A stretch of 64,000 bases of DNA from Limnanthes douglasii subsp. nivea (GCA_036936605.1 JAUPFV010000001.1:171200386-171264385), one strand, 5' to 3'. Numbered from the stretch's first letter, positions 23,061-36,400 are shown. Notes: generated by a model not told the origin, from the sequence alone. Numbers and translations are program-made.

Positions 23061-24159
23061 AATGTTAAAAAAGATTTTTCTTTTTATAATTAAAAAATTG
23101 AGGTCACTTAAAGTAGAAATAACTATATAGAAATATCTAACTTTTCACTAATAATCTTAAATCAAGTAGAAATACCTGACTTTTCAGGGCTTGTAGTCTA
23201 ACAATGAATACATGCACTCATCTCTGTAACAAGGATTTGGATAAAACTCCGACAAGAGCTTCATGAAGATCAGTAGATGAAAAAAAGATTGATTTTATGA
23301 AATCAAATCAAAGAGATTAAACAAATAAATAATTGGAGATATTCACAATTATATCCTTTAATATCAAAATCAAACCTTCAATTCTAATATCTTAATAATT
23401 AGCACAATCTTACTAACATCTTTTTAAAGCAGGTATAATACCTGAGTTATTTTGAAATTACTAGATCCTTTTGTTTTGCAGGTATAATCCCTCATTACCC
23501 ATAAAAAGTGTATTAGGAAGCACTTTTTTAATTTCAACCTATATTTTTATCAACAGTTCCAAATGAAAACTCAGACTCTACGTAAGCCGAAAATCTAATC
23601 AACGAGATTTAAGAACTAAGAAAAAGATATTAATCTCTGAATATAGATTATAATAAAAAAATTAACTTCATGACATAACCAAATATCTTTTATTTCTGTT
23701 CGGATTGCGACTCAATTCAATCGGTTCAATCAACAATAAAGAAACAACTCAATTAATAGCTACTAACATACTTACAGAGTATTGTCTAAATGATAAATGC
23801 ATCTTAAAGCTTCAATTCAGCTTACCGTCTCGAGTTCAATATTTCAAAGTAGTCAAGTATGGATTCTAACTTTATATTTGAGATGGTGAGATCTTCTTGA
23901 ATTCTCAAATGTAACTCAAGCGGTAAATCAAAATTTAAGGACGCCATGTTTAATATTTTATTTAAAGTGTTATTGGATTTGGGCTAAAATTAAACCAAAT
24001 CCAAATAATGTAACATTAAGCCTTTATAGACGGTCTATTTTTCAATGGAAATTCATTTTGTTTAAAAATAGTAAAATATAAAATAAAATTTTATTTAAAA
24101 TATAGCTAAATAAAAAATAGAAAAATATTATTGAAATTTGTTAGTTGATGTTAGATTTT
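23061..24159. other. AT-rich spacer
   Basis: No gene, RNA or repeat family is recognised. Two copies of a short motif, AGCAGGTATAATACCTGA (near 23431) and TTGCAGGTATAATCCCT (near 23477), are the only structure noticed; the first is nearly palindromic. Confidence 0.5.
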
Positions 24160-24690
24160 CATTAGGAATATGGGTATCACATATTTCGTCTCCGTATATA
24201 AGTAAGATCAACCCGATCTCAACACTTGTCCGCTTTGGATCCTAAGGCCTGCACGGGTTTGTTTTTGGTCCATTTCCAAAAGGCATCATACTAGTTGAGA
24301 TATGTTCTTACTTATACACTACTGATACTTCCCATGTTTAACCGATGTAGGATGTGGGACTTTGGTCGCCACCCTAAAAAATCCTCCTCTCGAATAAAGT
24401 ACCACATTAGCCTCCTCTCAATTGACTTTCATCCGCCCGCTTTAATCAGGTTGGAAGACTACCTGACCATAGAGGCACTACGGATGTTACTGCTCACCTC
24501 ATATTAGACCACTTTGTCTTGTTCCTTAGCGCCACTCCAATCAAGCCACACTACTTGATGAGCCATAGGCACTCCGAACTAGGATCTCTAGAGCAGATCA
24601 CCTTGAGTATGACTACTGGTTCATCATGTTTGACCTCCGAGAATATTACCACCATCGCGTTTCGTCTGGGTCTGGCTCTGATACCATTTG
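24160..24690 (-). mobile_element. LTR retrotransposon or TRIM-like fragment
   Basis: Read on the minus strand, 24686-24673 is TGGTATCAGAGCCA, a primer binding site for initiator methionine tRNA. Non-coding sequence follows to a GAGAGGAGGATTTTTT stretch near 24390-24375 (polypurine-tract-like). Next comes GGGTGGCGACCAAAGTCCCA and an LTR-like segment running to about 24165. No protein is encoded in this 300-bp interior, which is typical of TRIM elements. A second copy of the LTR-like segment lies at 25665-25802. Confidence 0.6.
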
Positions 24691-25405
24691 TTATTAAATT
24701 ACTATGAAATTATCACAACAAGCACATAACATATGCGAATGAAATATTTAAATGAACAGAGGATTTAACGTGGTTCGACAATTTGTATACGTCCACCGGC
24801 GCTGACAGAGAAAAGAGTTTCACTATGGTAGAAAATGTACAGATTTCAGATTGTGTTTTGTGTAGTCCTAACACGATACTGTCACAACACTTATTTGTAC
24901 TGCCGAATACAGTACACTGTCAAGGCACAATATCACTATCACAGACATAAAACTGTACTGTCGGACACAGTACACTGTCAAGGTACTATTCGATTAATTC
25001 ATAACAGAATAGGTAAAATTTGCAACATTGATTAGGAATTATAATTAAAGCATTAATATATTTTATTATATAATTTTTAAATATTTATTTTTTAGTAAAT
25101 TTTATTATTATAATATTTTAAAACATTTTAAAATTTAGTTTTGAATCTATCATTGCCTAAATAATAATAGTTCGTGGGAGCATTCTTAACTGTGCAAGTA
25201 TATTTTTTATAAATATAGATTAAAGTCCGGTAATCTAAATTTGAACATTATTATTTTTGTTCTAGTGTAGCTATATTTATAATAGTTATTAATTTGTTAA
25301 AATAATAGAAAAATAGTGATATATTTTAGATATTATGTAATTATCACTATAAATATACGTATCCTAAATCACGCATGTAAATATGATTTATCTTATAGAT
25401 TATCA
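24691..25405. other. LTR-like or unassigned AT-rich sequence next to the TRIM-like fragment
   Basis: From 24689 the sequence begins TGTTATTAAATT directly beside the primer binding site, as an LTR end would. It contains AACGTGGTTCGACAATTTG, a style common in plant LTRs, and a repeated ACAGTACACTGTCAAGG at about 24911-24927 and 24968-24984. 25020-25400 is plain AT-rich sequence. Confidence 0.45.
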
Positions 25406-25607
25406 TGTTGGAAATGTTTTTATATAATTTTTATATTTAATATCAAATATAATATAATGAGTTTGTTGGGGATTCTTAAAGTAGTGTCTATAAGTGATTG
25501 GAGAAATGTTGGAAATGTTTTTATATAATTTTTATATTTAATATCAAATATAATATAATGAGTTTGTTGGGGATTCTTAAAGTAGTGTCTATAAGTGATT
25601 GGAGAAA
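25406..25607 (+). repeat. Perfect 101-bp tandem duplication
   Basis: 25406-25506 and 25507-25607 are the same sequence, each starting TGTTGGAAATGTTTTTATAT and ending GTGATTGGAGAAA. No difference was seen, so the duplication is recent. Confidence 0.92.
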
Positions 25608-25664
25608 GAATAAATTAATGAAAAAAATGGAAAAGCGACCTAATAGTCTGGTATTCGTTTTTGT

Positions 25665-25802
25665 TAGGAATATTGGTGTTGTGAATTTGGTCCACAACCA
25701 AAAGGCCTCAAACTAGTTGAGATATGTTCTTACTTATATACTGCTGATCCTTTCCATGTTTAACCGATGTGGGATGTGGAACTTTGGTCGCCACCCTAAT
25801 AG
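25665..25802 (-). repeat. Second copy of the TRIM/LTR-like segment
   Basis: On the minus strand it reads GGGTGGCGACCAAAGTTCCA, then ATCGGTTAAACATGG, then GTAAGAACATATCTCAACTA and ends near ATATTCCTAAC. It is homologous to 24165-24375 in the same orientation, about 1.4 kb away. Confidence 0.7.
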
Positions 25803-26303
25803 TTTTAAAATATGTAGATGCAACAATTCAGCCTAAGATTTTTTATATTTAGAGTTATATCTAATTCTTACTAAACAAATTTATGCACAATATATTATTT
25901 AATAAGTTATGACTTAATGGACTAAGCTCTTACGATTAATAATATTAGCAGTAGTCCTCTAGTTTTTGCAAAATAATTAAAGGAGGACTGTCCTTTGAAT
26001 GTTTCTCTATTGGTCGAGCCATTGTTGAGTCTGAACCGTTGTGATTCATGATTGAACTTCATCGTTGAATCTTATCTGAGCTTGTTACGTGGTAAGAATT
26101 GTCTATGCCAATCTGAGTTTTGTACCATGCCAATTTACTGAGCCAATTATGTGATATTCATAAAGTGTAATTTTCTCACACTTGTCTTGTTAAAACCTTT
26201 GCCGGTCAAATTCTCTATTGAAACAAAAAACTATATTTTGCCAAATCAAAAAATAATACGCGTGCGATGAATACTTTTTTATTTTTTTACATGGTAGTTG
26301 GTT
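25803..26303. other. Spacer left of the tandem triplication
   Basis: AT-rich. No gene or repeat family is recognised. Confidence 0.5.
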
Positions 26304-29188
26304 ATATCGTAGACAAGATTCACAATTGGTCTTCGGTTTGTTAGAGGTTGATGTTTTTTTGTTTCAAAAGTAGCTTTACTTTGCCTACGGAGGTAGCCCT
26401 TGGTCATTTAGAAGTATGAAGAATGACTAAGTAAGAATATCGTATATTTAAGAACTCGAGGTGTTAATTCTTTTCATAGCCCAGCTGAACCAACAAATGA
26501 AAGTTATATGATGGCCAAAACATGACTAGTCATCCTGAGGTTATGAATGACTTAACTGTTTGAAGTATGAGGTGTAATTGACTAGTTATGGAAACTTTTT
26601 GGAGGTCGAACCTTTTGATGTTCAAGACAATATAAAAAATCAAAATGTGAGTCATGGAAGTAATGATGAACCACAAGAGTATGATTTTTATGCACTAGAG
26701 AATTGAAGTCTTTCAACACATATCGCTCGCATTGGCAAACACCATTACCTTAACAACGCATGTCATGGTCATTTCAACTTTGATGATCATGACTGTTGGA
26801 GATCAGTGCATCTCAACCATTAATCTTTACGACAAATTTGGATCATTCGTTAATTTATTATAAACTTACTTTTTTATATATAAATATGATTGTTCATCGT
26901 TCATTTAACAGTTTTAGCCAAAACTATTTTTTTCTATCTGAAGCTTTTCACCATCTTTTTATATAATCTCTTATTTTCCTCCAATATTTGGCTATTCCAA
27001 TTTCTTGCAAACAAAAAATGACCATAACTATAGAAAGAAAACTTCGTAAATCAAACGAATAAGGTTCTGACAGTCATAACCAAGACTTTAATGAATTTTT
27101 TGGGAATGCTTCTCCAAATCCTTCTTGGAGAGATAAATAATATGATGTGTAACAAGAGGTTCGCAAGACCACCACAATCTATTCCAAAACCTTGAGATTT
27201 ATGTCATCATTCCACGTTTTCGAGACCGACAACTTAAAAACCATGATTCATGGGTTGTCCAACTTAGTCAGTGTTATTGGAAATTTAGAATAGAGTACTC
27301 TGACAGTGAGTAATAATGTATGTACCTATTTCTCTCTCCAAACTATGAGGGTTTCGGAGATTGGGAATCCTAAATTGCCTCATGAAAGAAAGATCCATAT
27401 AATTTCTCCACCGATGCTAATAAATATAATAAACAAAAACTACAAGCATTATAAACCCGATGTATCTACCGAGATTTCTCATAAAACGGGGTATTTCATC
27501 TGATATGAGGGTACGCCTACTAAATTGGGGAATTATTATTGATTTCGCGGCCAAAACATGTCTCGTTGACATATGTGTTTACTCTCTGCTACACCCTACC
27601 GTTTAGAATTATCTCTCATCATAATATGCTCGAGCCAACTAGTGCTAAACATGTGGAGCGTACCTATTGCATCAATAATAGTCTCCCGACTAATAAAGTG
27701 GAAGTTTAACATAAGATAATTCCCATGATGACCAACATCAAAATAGTAAGTAGAAATCCTTACTTTTACTTGACGATTCAAAGCTACCACAAGGTCGTTG
27801 CTAACCTTCTCGACTTCATTAAGATGTAGAAGAAGACCTTCGTCTTCATAAGTGGTAACTGGGAAACAAACATAGATTTTTTCGAGTGGGTGGTGCCTCA
27901 GTGATAGTCCCATCAGAGTGATTGTTTTCTATTTATTTTATACCGCATATGGGTATGTTTGGGATGATCATTGAAGCCTACTGTTGATTTAGTTTTTTTT
28001 ATATGATCGTTCTATCTTGTAGAGTTCTTTCAAGAATTATATAATCTCTATATATCGCCAGAAAATAATTACATTATATTTGATGATATTTATGTTGGTG
28101 GTTGAAGAAAATAGCTCCACCTTAGGTTGAATCAAAAGCAATTTCTTAGGAGTGGCTTATGACCGAGTCCAAAAAAAAGTGTTGCAAGAATCCTATAAGA
28201 GATAATTGAATCAGATAGCGGTCCACAAGAGACATTGATTAAAATTAGTGAACCCATAACATTGAGAACTATAACCGTGGAATCCCCTAGCAAAACTTTA
28301 GCCATAGTCACCATATCCAACATTAGAGGTAATGAAAAATCTTTTTTACCCCACATCCTCTAAATTCTCGATTATTTTATTTAAGAAGGTACTAAAATTA
28401 CAAAAAAAAAGATACATATTCATGTTAGAAAGGGGAATAAGAAGGTAGATAGGAGCTTGGTTGCCCTAATAAGTCAAAAAGATAAAATGGAAACATTTTT
28501 CATACTAATAACATGGCCCATAATATGAATGAAGAGACGAACTGAAGATCCAAGAAGGCGAATTCTATTGGGGGAAGGGGGGTCAAATTTAGGAAAAACT
28601 TATCCTTTAGGGTGATGAAGTTTTGGAGCTTAAATGTTCATAATTTATTAAGTAATGAACCTATCACCGATAGTAGCGAAAGGAATATGTATTTCTAATT
28701 TCTTTAGATGAATTATTTTTAATCTATATGGAGTGAAACAAGTGAGCATAATATTTACGTGAATTTATTAGTCATAGTGGAGTGATCAGTTTTGAAGGTA
28801 GAGGTTAAGGTGTAGGGGGGCAGAAGCTGCACTATTTGAAACTATACTTAAAGAAAAAAAAATACTTAAATAGTGAAATGGGCATGGGAGCTATAGGGTT
28901 CTTATGTTGTTTGAAACTATACTTATAGAAAATTACTCAAACACATATTGGTTGTGGGAGTTTGAGATTCCATAAAGTGTTTAAAACTATATTTAAAGAA
29001 TATTACGCAAACACATATACAAAATTCCACTTTTTATTTACGTCATATATTTTGTTAAAACTTTATTTCAATAAAAATATTACGATAAAAGTTAAATCTT
29101 TATGTGACTTCCTAAAAATTATACAAAATTATGATGCTTTACGTTCCAAAAGGTAGAGAATAGGTTATTTGTCTTCATCTAGGAGCAT
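26304..29188. repeat. Tandem triplication, copy 1 of a 2885-bp unit
   Basis: Starts ATATCGTAGACAAGATTCAC. The unit is AT-rich. Its longest open frames (65, 105, 74 and 64 codons on both strands) are not recognised as any family, and their preservation across copies proves nothing because the copies are nearly identical. Copy 1 differs from copies 2 and 3 at about ten positions between 27138 and 27842, for example G at 27842 where the others have T. It matches copy 2 rather than copy 3 through most of the 3' half. Confidence 0.95.
28833..29030 (+). repeat. Three diverged sub-repeats of about 70-80 bp inside each 2885-bp unit
   Basis: TTTGAAACTATACTTAAAGA, TTTGAAACTATACTTATAGA and TTTAAAACTATATTTAAAGA follow one another. 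The second and third are followed by TTAC.CAAACACATAT. The same block is present near 31718-31915 and 34603-34800. Confidence 0.75.
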
Positions 29189-32073
29189 ATATCGTAGACA
29201 AGATTCACAATTGGTCTTCGGTTTGTTAGAGGTTGATGTTTTTTTGTTTCAAAAGTAGCTTTACTTTGCCTACGGAGGTAGCCCTTGGTCATTTAGAAGT
29301 ATGAAGAATGACTAAGTAAGAATATCGTATATTTAAGAACTCGAGGTGTTAATTCTTTTCATAGCCCAGCTGAACCAACAAATGAAAGTTATATGATGGC
29401 CAAAACATGACTAGTCATCCTGAGGTTATGAATGACTTAACTGTTTGAAGTATGAGGTGTAATTGACTAGTTATGGAAACTTTTTGGAGGTCGAACCTTT
29501 TGATGTTCAAGACAATATAAAAAATCAAAATGTGAGTCATGGAAGTAATGATGAACCACAAGAGTATGATTTTTATGCACTAGAGAATTGAAGTCTTTCA
29601 ACACATATCGCTCGCATTGGCAAACACCATTACCTTAACAACGCATGTCATGGTCATTTCAACTTTGATGATCATGACTGTTGGAGATCAGTGCATCTCA
29701 ACCATTAATCTTTACGACAAATTTGGATCATTCGTTAATTTATTATAAACTTACTTTTTTATATATAAATATGATTGTTCATCGTTCATTTAACAGTTTT
29801 AGCCAAAACTATTTTTTTCTATCTGAAGCTTTTCACCATCTTTTTATATAATCTCTTATTTTCCTCCAATATTTGGCTATTCCAATTTCTTGCAAACAAA
29901 AAATGACCATAACTATAGAAAGAAAACTTCGTAAATCAAACGAATAAGGTTCTGACAGTCATAACCAAGACTTTAATGAATTTTTTGGGAATGCTTCTCC
30001 AAATCCTTCTTGGAGAGATAAAGAATATGATGTGTAACAAGAGGTTCACAAGACCACCACAATCTATTCCAAAACCTTGAGATTTATGTCATCATTCCAC
30101 GTTTTCGAGACCGACAACTTAAAAACCATGATTCATGGGTTGTCCAACTTAGTCAGTGTTATTGGAAATTTAGAATAGAGTACTCTGAAAGTGAGTAATA
30201 ATGTATGTACCTATTTCTCTCTCCAAACTATGAGGGTTTCAGAGATTGGGAATCCTAAATTGCCTCATGAAAGAAAGATCCATATAATTTCTCCACCGAT
30301 GCTAATAAATATAATAAACAAAAACTACGAGCATTATAAACCCGAGGTATCTACCGAGATTTCTCATAAAACGGGGTATTTCATCTGATATGAGGGTACG
30401 CCAACTAAATTGGGGAATTATTATTGATTTCGCGGCCAAAACATGTCTCGTTGACATATGTGTTTACTCTCTGCTACACCCTACCGTTTAGAATTATCTC
30501 TCATCATAATATGCTCGAGCCAACTAGTGCTAAACATGTGGAGCGTACCTATTGCATCAATAATAGTCTCCCGACTAATAAAGTGGAAGTTTAACATAAG
30601 ATAATTCCCATGATGACCAACATCAAAATAGTAAGTAGAAATCCTTACTTTTACTTGACGATTCAAAGCTACCACAAGGTCGTTGCTAACCTTCTCGACC
30701 CCATTAAGATGTAGAAGAAGACCTTCTTCTTCATAAGTGGTAACTGGGAAACAAACATAGATTTTTTCGAGTGGGTGGTGCCTCAGTGATAGTCCCATCA
30801 GAGTGATTGTTTTCTATTTATTTTATACCGCATATGGGTATGTTTGGGATGATCATTGAAGCCTACTGTTGATTTAGTTTTTTTTATATGATCGTTCTAT
30901 CTTGTAGAGTTCTTTCAAGAATTATATAATCTCTATATATCGCCAGAAAATAATTACATTATATTTGATGATATTTATGTTGGTGGTTGAAGAAAATAGC
31001 TCCACCTTAGGTTGAATCAAAAGCAATTTCTTAGGAGTGGCTTATGACCGAGTCCAAAAAAAAGTGTTGCAAGAATCCTATAAGAGATAATTGAATCAGA
31101 TAGCGGTCCACAAGAGACATTGATTAAAATTAGTGAACCCATAACATTGAGAACTATAACCGTGGAATCCCCTAGCAAAACTTTAGCCATAGTCACCATA
31201 TCCAACATTAGAGGTAATGAAAAATCTTTTTTACCCCACATCCTCTAAATTCTCGATTATTTTATTTAAGAAGGTACTAAAATTACAAAAAAAAAGATAC
31301 ATATTCATGTTAGAAAGGGGAATAAGAAGGTAGATAGGAGCTTGGTTGCCCTAATAAGTCAAAAAGATAAAATGGAAACATTTTTCATACTAATAACATG
31401 GCCCATAATATGAATGAAGAGACGAACTGAAGATCCAAGAAGGCGAATTCTATTGGGGGAAGGGGGGTCAAATTTAGGAAAAACTTATCCTTTAGGGTGA
31501 TGAAGTTTTGGAGCTTAAATGTTCATAATTTATTAAGTAATGAACCTATCACCGATAGTAGCGAAAGGAATATGTATTTCTAATTTCTTTAGATGAATTA
31601 TTTTTAATCTATATGGAGTGAAACAAGTGAGCATAATATTTACGTGAATTTATTAGTCATAGTGGAGTGATCAGTTTTGAAGGTAGAGGTTAAGGTGTAG
31701 GGGGGCAGAAGCTGCACTATTTGAAACTATACTTAAAGAAAAAAAAATACTTAAATAGTGAAATGGGCATGGGAGCTATAGGGTTCTTATGTTGTTTGAA
31801 ACTATACTTATAGAAAATTACTCAAACACATATTGGTTGTGGGAGATTGAGATTCCATAAAGTGTTTAAAACTATATTTAAAGAATATTACGCAAACACA
31901 TATACAAAATTCCACTTTTTATTTACGTCATATATTTTGTTAAAACTTTATTTCAATAAAAATATTACGATAAAAGTTAAATCTTTATGTGACTTCCTAA
32001 AAATTATACAAAATTATGATGCTTTACGTTCCAAAAGGTAGAGAATAGGTTATTTGTCTTCATCTAGGAGCAT
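29189..32073. repeat. Tandem triplication, copy 2 (chimeric middle copy)
   Basis: Exactly 2885 bp after copy 1 with the same start. Its 5' half, up to at least 30727, has every variant of copy 3. Its 3' half, from at most 31097, has the variants of copy 1, apart from one site (28961 against 31846). This is the pattern of an unequal crossover product. Confidence 0.95.
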
Positions 32074-34960
32074 ATATCGTAGACAAGATTCACAATTGGT
32101 CTTCGGTTTGTTAGAGGTTGATGTTTTTTTGTTTCAAAAGTAGCTTTACTTTGCCTACGGAGGTAGCCCTTGGTCATTTAGAAGTATGAAGAATGACTAA
32201 GTAAGAATATCGTATATTTAAGAACTCGAGGTGTTAATTCTTTTCATAGCCCAGCTGAACCAACAAATGAAAGTTATATGATGGCCAAAACATGACTAGT
32301 CATCCTGAGGTTATGAATGACTTAACTGTTTGAAGTATGAGGTGTAATTGACTAGTTATGGAAACTTTTTGGAGGTCGAACCTTTTGATGTTCAAGACAA
32401 TATAAAAAATCAAAATGTGAGTCATGGAAGTAATGATGAACCACAAGAGTATGATTTTTATGCACTAGAGAATTGAAGTCTTTCAACACATATCGCTCGC
32501 ATTGGCAAACACCATTACCTTAACAACGCATGTCATGGTCATTTCAACTTTGATGATCATGACTGTTGGAGATCAGTGCATCTCAACCATTAATCTTTAC
32601 GACAAATTTGGATCATTCGTTAATTTATTATAAACTTACTTTTTTATATATAAATATGATTGTTCATCGTTCATTTAACAGTTTTAGCCAAAACTATTTT
32701 TTTCTATCTGAAGCTTTTCACCATCTTTTTATATAATCTCTTATTTTCCTCCAATATTTGGCTATTCCAATTTCTTGCAAACAAAAAATGACCATAACTA
32801 TAGAAAGAAAACTTCGTAAATCAAACGAATAAGGTTCTGACAGTCATAACCAAGACTTTAATGAATTTTTTGGGAATGCTTCTCCAAATCCTTCTTGGAG
32901 AGATAAAGAATATGATGTGTAACAAGAGGTTCACAAGACCACCACAATCTATTCCAAAACCTTGAGATTTATGTCATCATTCCACGTTTTCGAGACCGAC
33001 AACTTAAAAACCATGATTCATGGGTTGTCCAACTTAGTCAGTGTTATTGGAAATTTAGAATAGAGTACTCTGAAAGTGAGTAATAATGTATGTACCTATT
33101 TCTCTCTCCAAACTATGAGGGTTTCAGAGATTGGGAATCCTAAATTGCCTCATGAAAGAAAGATCCATATAATTTCTCCACCGATGCTAATAAATATAAT
33201 AAACAAAAACTACGAGCATTATAAACCCGAGGTATCTACCGAGATTTCTCATAAAACGGGGTATTTCATCTGATATGAGGGTACGCCAACTAAATTGGGG
33301 AATTATTATTGATTTCGCGGCCAAAACATGTCTCGTTGACATATGTGTTTACTCTCTGCTACACCCTACCGTTTAGAATTATCTCTCATCATAATATGCT
33401 CGAGCCAACTAGTGCTAAACATGTGGAGCGTACCTATTGCATCAATAATAGTCTCCCGACTAATAAAGTGGAAGTTTAACATAAGATAATTCCCATGATG
33501 ACCAACATCAAAATAGTAAGTAGAAATCCTTACTTTTACTTGACGATTCAAAGCTACCACAAGGTCGTTGCTAACCTTCTCGACCCCATTAAGATGTAGA
33601 AGAAGACCTTCTTCTTCATAAGTGGTAACTGGGAAACAAACATAGATTTTTTCGAGTGGGTGGTGCCTCAGTGATAGTCCCATCAGAGTGATTGTTTTCT
33701 ATTTATTTTATACCGCATATGGGTATGTTTGGGATGATCATTGAAGCCTACTGTTGATTTAGTTTTTTTTATATGATCGTTCTATCTTGTAGAGTTCTTT
33801 CAAGAATTATATAATCTCTATATATCGCCAGAAAATAATTACATTATATTTGATGATATTTATGTTGGTGGTTGAAGAAAATAGCTCCACCTTAGGTTGA
33901 ATCAAAAGCAATTTCTTAGGAGTGGCTTATGACCGAGTCCAAAAAAAAGTGTTGCAAGAATCCTATAAGAGATAATTGAATGAGATAGCGGTCCACAAGA
34001 GACATTGATTAAAATTAGTGAACCCATAAAATTGAGAACTATAACCGTGGAATCCCCTAGCAAAACTTTAGCCATAGTCACCATATCCAACATTAGAGGT
34101 AATGAAAAATCTTTTTTACCCCACATCCTCTAAATTCTCGATTATTTTATTTAAGAAGGTACTAAAATTACAAAAAAAAAGATACATATTCATGTTAGAA
34201 AGGGGAATAAGAAGGTAGATAGGAGCTTGGTTTCCTTAATAAGTCAAAAAGATAAAATGGAAATATTTTTCATACTAATAACATGGCCCATAATATGAAT
34301 GAAGAGACGAACTGAAGATCCAAGAAGGCGAATTCTATTGGGGGAGGGGGGGGGTCAAATTTAGAAAAAACTTATCCTTTAGGGTGATGAAGTTTTGGAG
34401 CTTAAATGTTCATAATTTATTAAGTAATGAACCTATCACCGATAATAGCGAAAGGAATATGTATTTCTAATTTCTTTAGAAGAATTATTTTTTAATCTAT
34501 ATGGAGTGAAACGAGTGAGCATAATATTTACGTGAATTTATTAGTCATAGTGGAGTGATCAGTTTTGAAGGTAGAGGTTAAGGTGTAGGGGGGCAGAAGC
34601 TGCACTATTTGAAACTATACTTAAAGAAAAAAATACTTAAATAGTGAAATGGGCATGGGAGCTATATGGTTCTTATGTTGTTTGAAACTATACTTATAGA
34701 AAATTACTCAAACACATATTGGTTGTGGGAGATTGAGATTCCATAAAGTGTTTAAAACTATATTTAAAGAATATTACGCAAACACATATACAAAATTCCA
34801 CTTTTTATTTACGTCATATATTTTGTTAAAACTTTATTTCAATAAAAATATTACGATAAAAGTTAAATCTTTATTTGACTTCCTAAAAATTATACAAAAT
34901 TATGATGCTTTACTTTCCAAAAGGTAGAGAATAGGTTATTTGTCTTCATCTAGTAGCATA
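32074..34960. repeat. Tandem triplication, copy 3
   Basis: Same start as the others. After 33982 it carries about 15 private differences, including G at 33982 for C, a longer G run near 34340-34355, a 7-A instead of 9-A run near 34627, and TAGTAGC for TAGGAGC at the end. It ends at AGCATAT, followed by unique sequence AAGTCCATGG. Confidence 0.95.
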
Positions 34961-36136
34961 TAAGTCCATGGCTTGACATTTGTTATTACTGTGTAGGGTC
35001 TCTCCCAATTCGAATATTGTCTTTAGTGTAGAGGAACACGCGTCAGAGAACTTGGTCACATACTTCCAATCATCGAAAGTTGATACAGGAGTTTGATATA
35101 CTTCTTATTAGAGTTTTATAGTGCTACGTACAGTGAGCTTGCATCTATTTTTATTAGATTAGTTTAAGCTTAGATTTTATTCCTTCGACATGCCTTATTT
35201 CATCATATTTAGATATCCAGAACAATAACAGGGGTATTTATGTTGGTATTATGGGTTTCATCTAGTAGACTGTAGAAAAAGACGTCTTGACAATGTTGGT
35301 TCATGAAGTGGTTTGGTATTAAACATTCTTTTCAGCCTTCTTATGGATCTTTGCTCCTTATTCATTAGATACATTAAATCGCCAAATTTGAATGATGATA
35401 AAATATTTTTGCATATAATGGTGATAATATATTTTTAATACCAAACCACTTCATGGTGGTAAAATATTTTTAATACCAAACCACTTCATGGTGGTAAAAT
35501 ATTTTTAATACCAAACCACTTCATGGTGATAAAATATTTTGATGATAAAATATTTTTTCATATAATGATGATAAAATATTTTTGCATATAATGCATGTCA
35601 TCACTCCGTACATCTCAGAAATTAAATGTCAGCAACAAAGAGGAATTATATCTCATATTGTAACCATATATTCAAAAGTCTAGATGCTTCATAATGTGCG
35701 CATAATGGGGTCATATAACTATGAACCCCTAAACAAATAATACAACACCTAAACATATAAAATATTTCAATAATCAACCAACGTAAACATGATAAACAAC
35801 ACATTGAAAACATCTTGTCCTATCATACATACATATGTAACTGTATTAAACATTCTTTTCAGCCTTCTTAAATACATGTGATATGTTAAACCTTTAAATG
35901 GGTTGAATGCACCTCTACAGTTTGCATATAGAGCTAAAACTGTAGAACGAGTTTGTCGTGACCACATCATGGGTGATTATGGTGAACTACAGTTTGCATT
36001 TTCCGATTTCGTCGGGTAACCACCCCCACGTTCTATATGGTTTTTTCTCCTAACCAAATCAATTAAAAAAATAATTAATTGAATTTGAGAGACTTAATTA
36101 TACAGTTCATATTTCTACACGAAAAATAATCAGAGA
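34961..36136. other. Spacer with shuffled short repeats
   Basis: No gene is recognised. A 26-bp segment, ATTAAACATTCTTTTCAGCC followed by TTCTTA, occurs at 35318-35343 and again at 35845-35870. An inverted copy of the 35-bp repeat core lies at about 35303-35320. Confidence 0.6.
35430..35545 (+). repeat. 35-bp tandem repeat, three copies
   Basis: CCAAACCACTTCATGGTGGT starts at 35441, 35476 and 35511, each followed by AAAATATTTTTAATA. Partial TGATAAAATATTTT units continue to about 35600. Confidence 0.92.
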
Positions 36137-36400
36137 CGCCTCAGATACCACTTGTTAGAATATACAGTTTAATTGAGAATTTAATTCTTTTTACAGTACA
36201 AATAAAATAATAAAGAATGACTTATGTATTTGTCTTAGTGAAGCCAAATACATACCAATTGTCATTGTCAGATTCCCCATTTGTATTTAGGATTGCAGCA
36301 TAATTTTTTTGTGATTCATGTTAGTAGAGAGAGGTATAGGCTAGGGTTTTTCTACTGGCTTGAAAGCCGGTATCATTTCATTATTAAATAAGTAGATAAA
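36137..36400 (-). mobile_element. LTR end with primer binding site, solo fragment
   Basis: On the minus strand TGGTATCTGAGGCGTCTCTG (36152 to 36133) resembles a copia-type primer binding site. To its right the sequence begins TGTTAGAATATACAG at 36153, as an LTR border should. No matching second LTR or coding part was found nearby. Confidence 0.4.
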
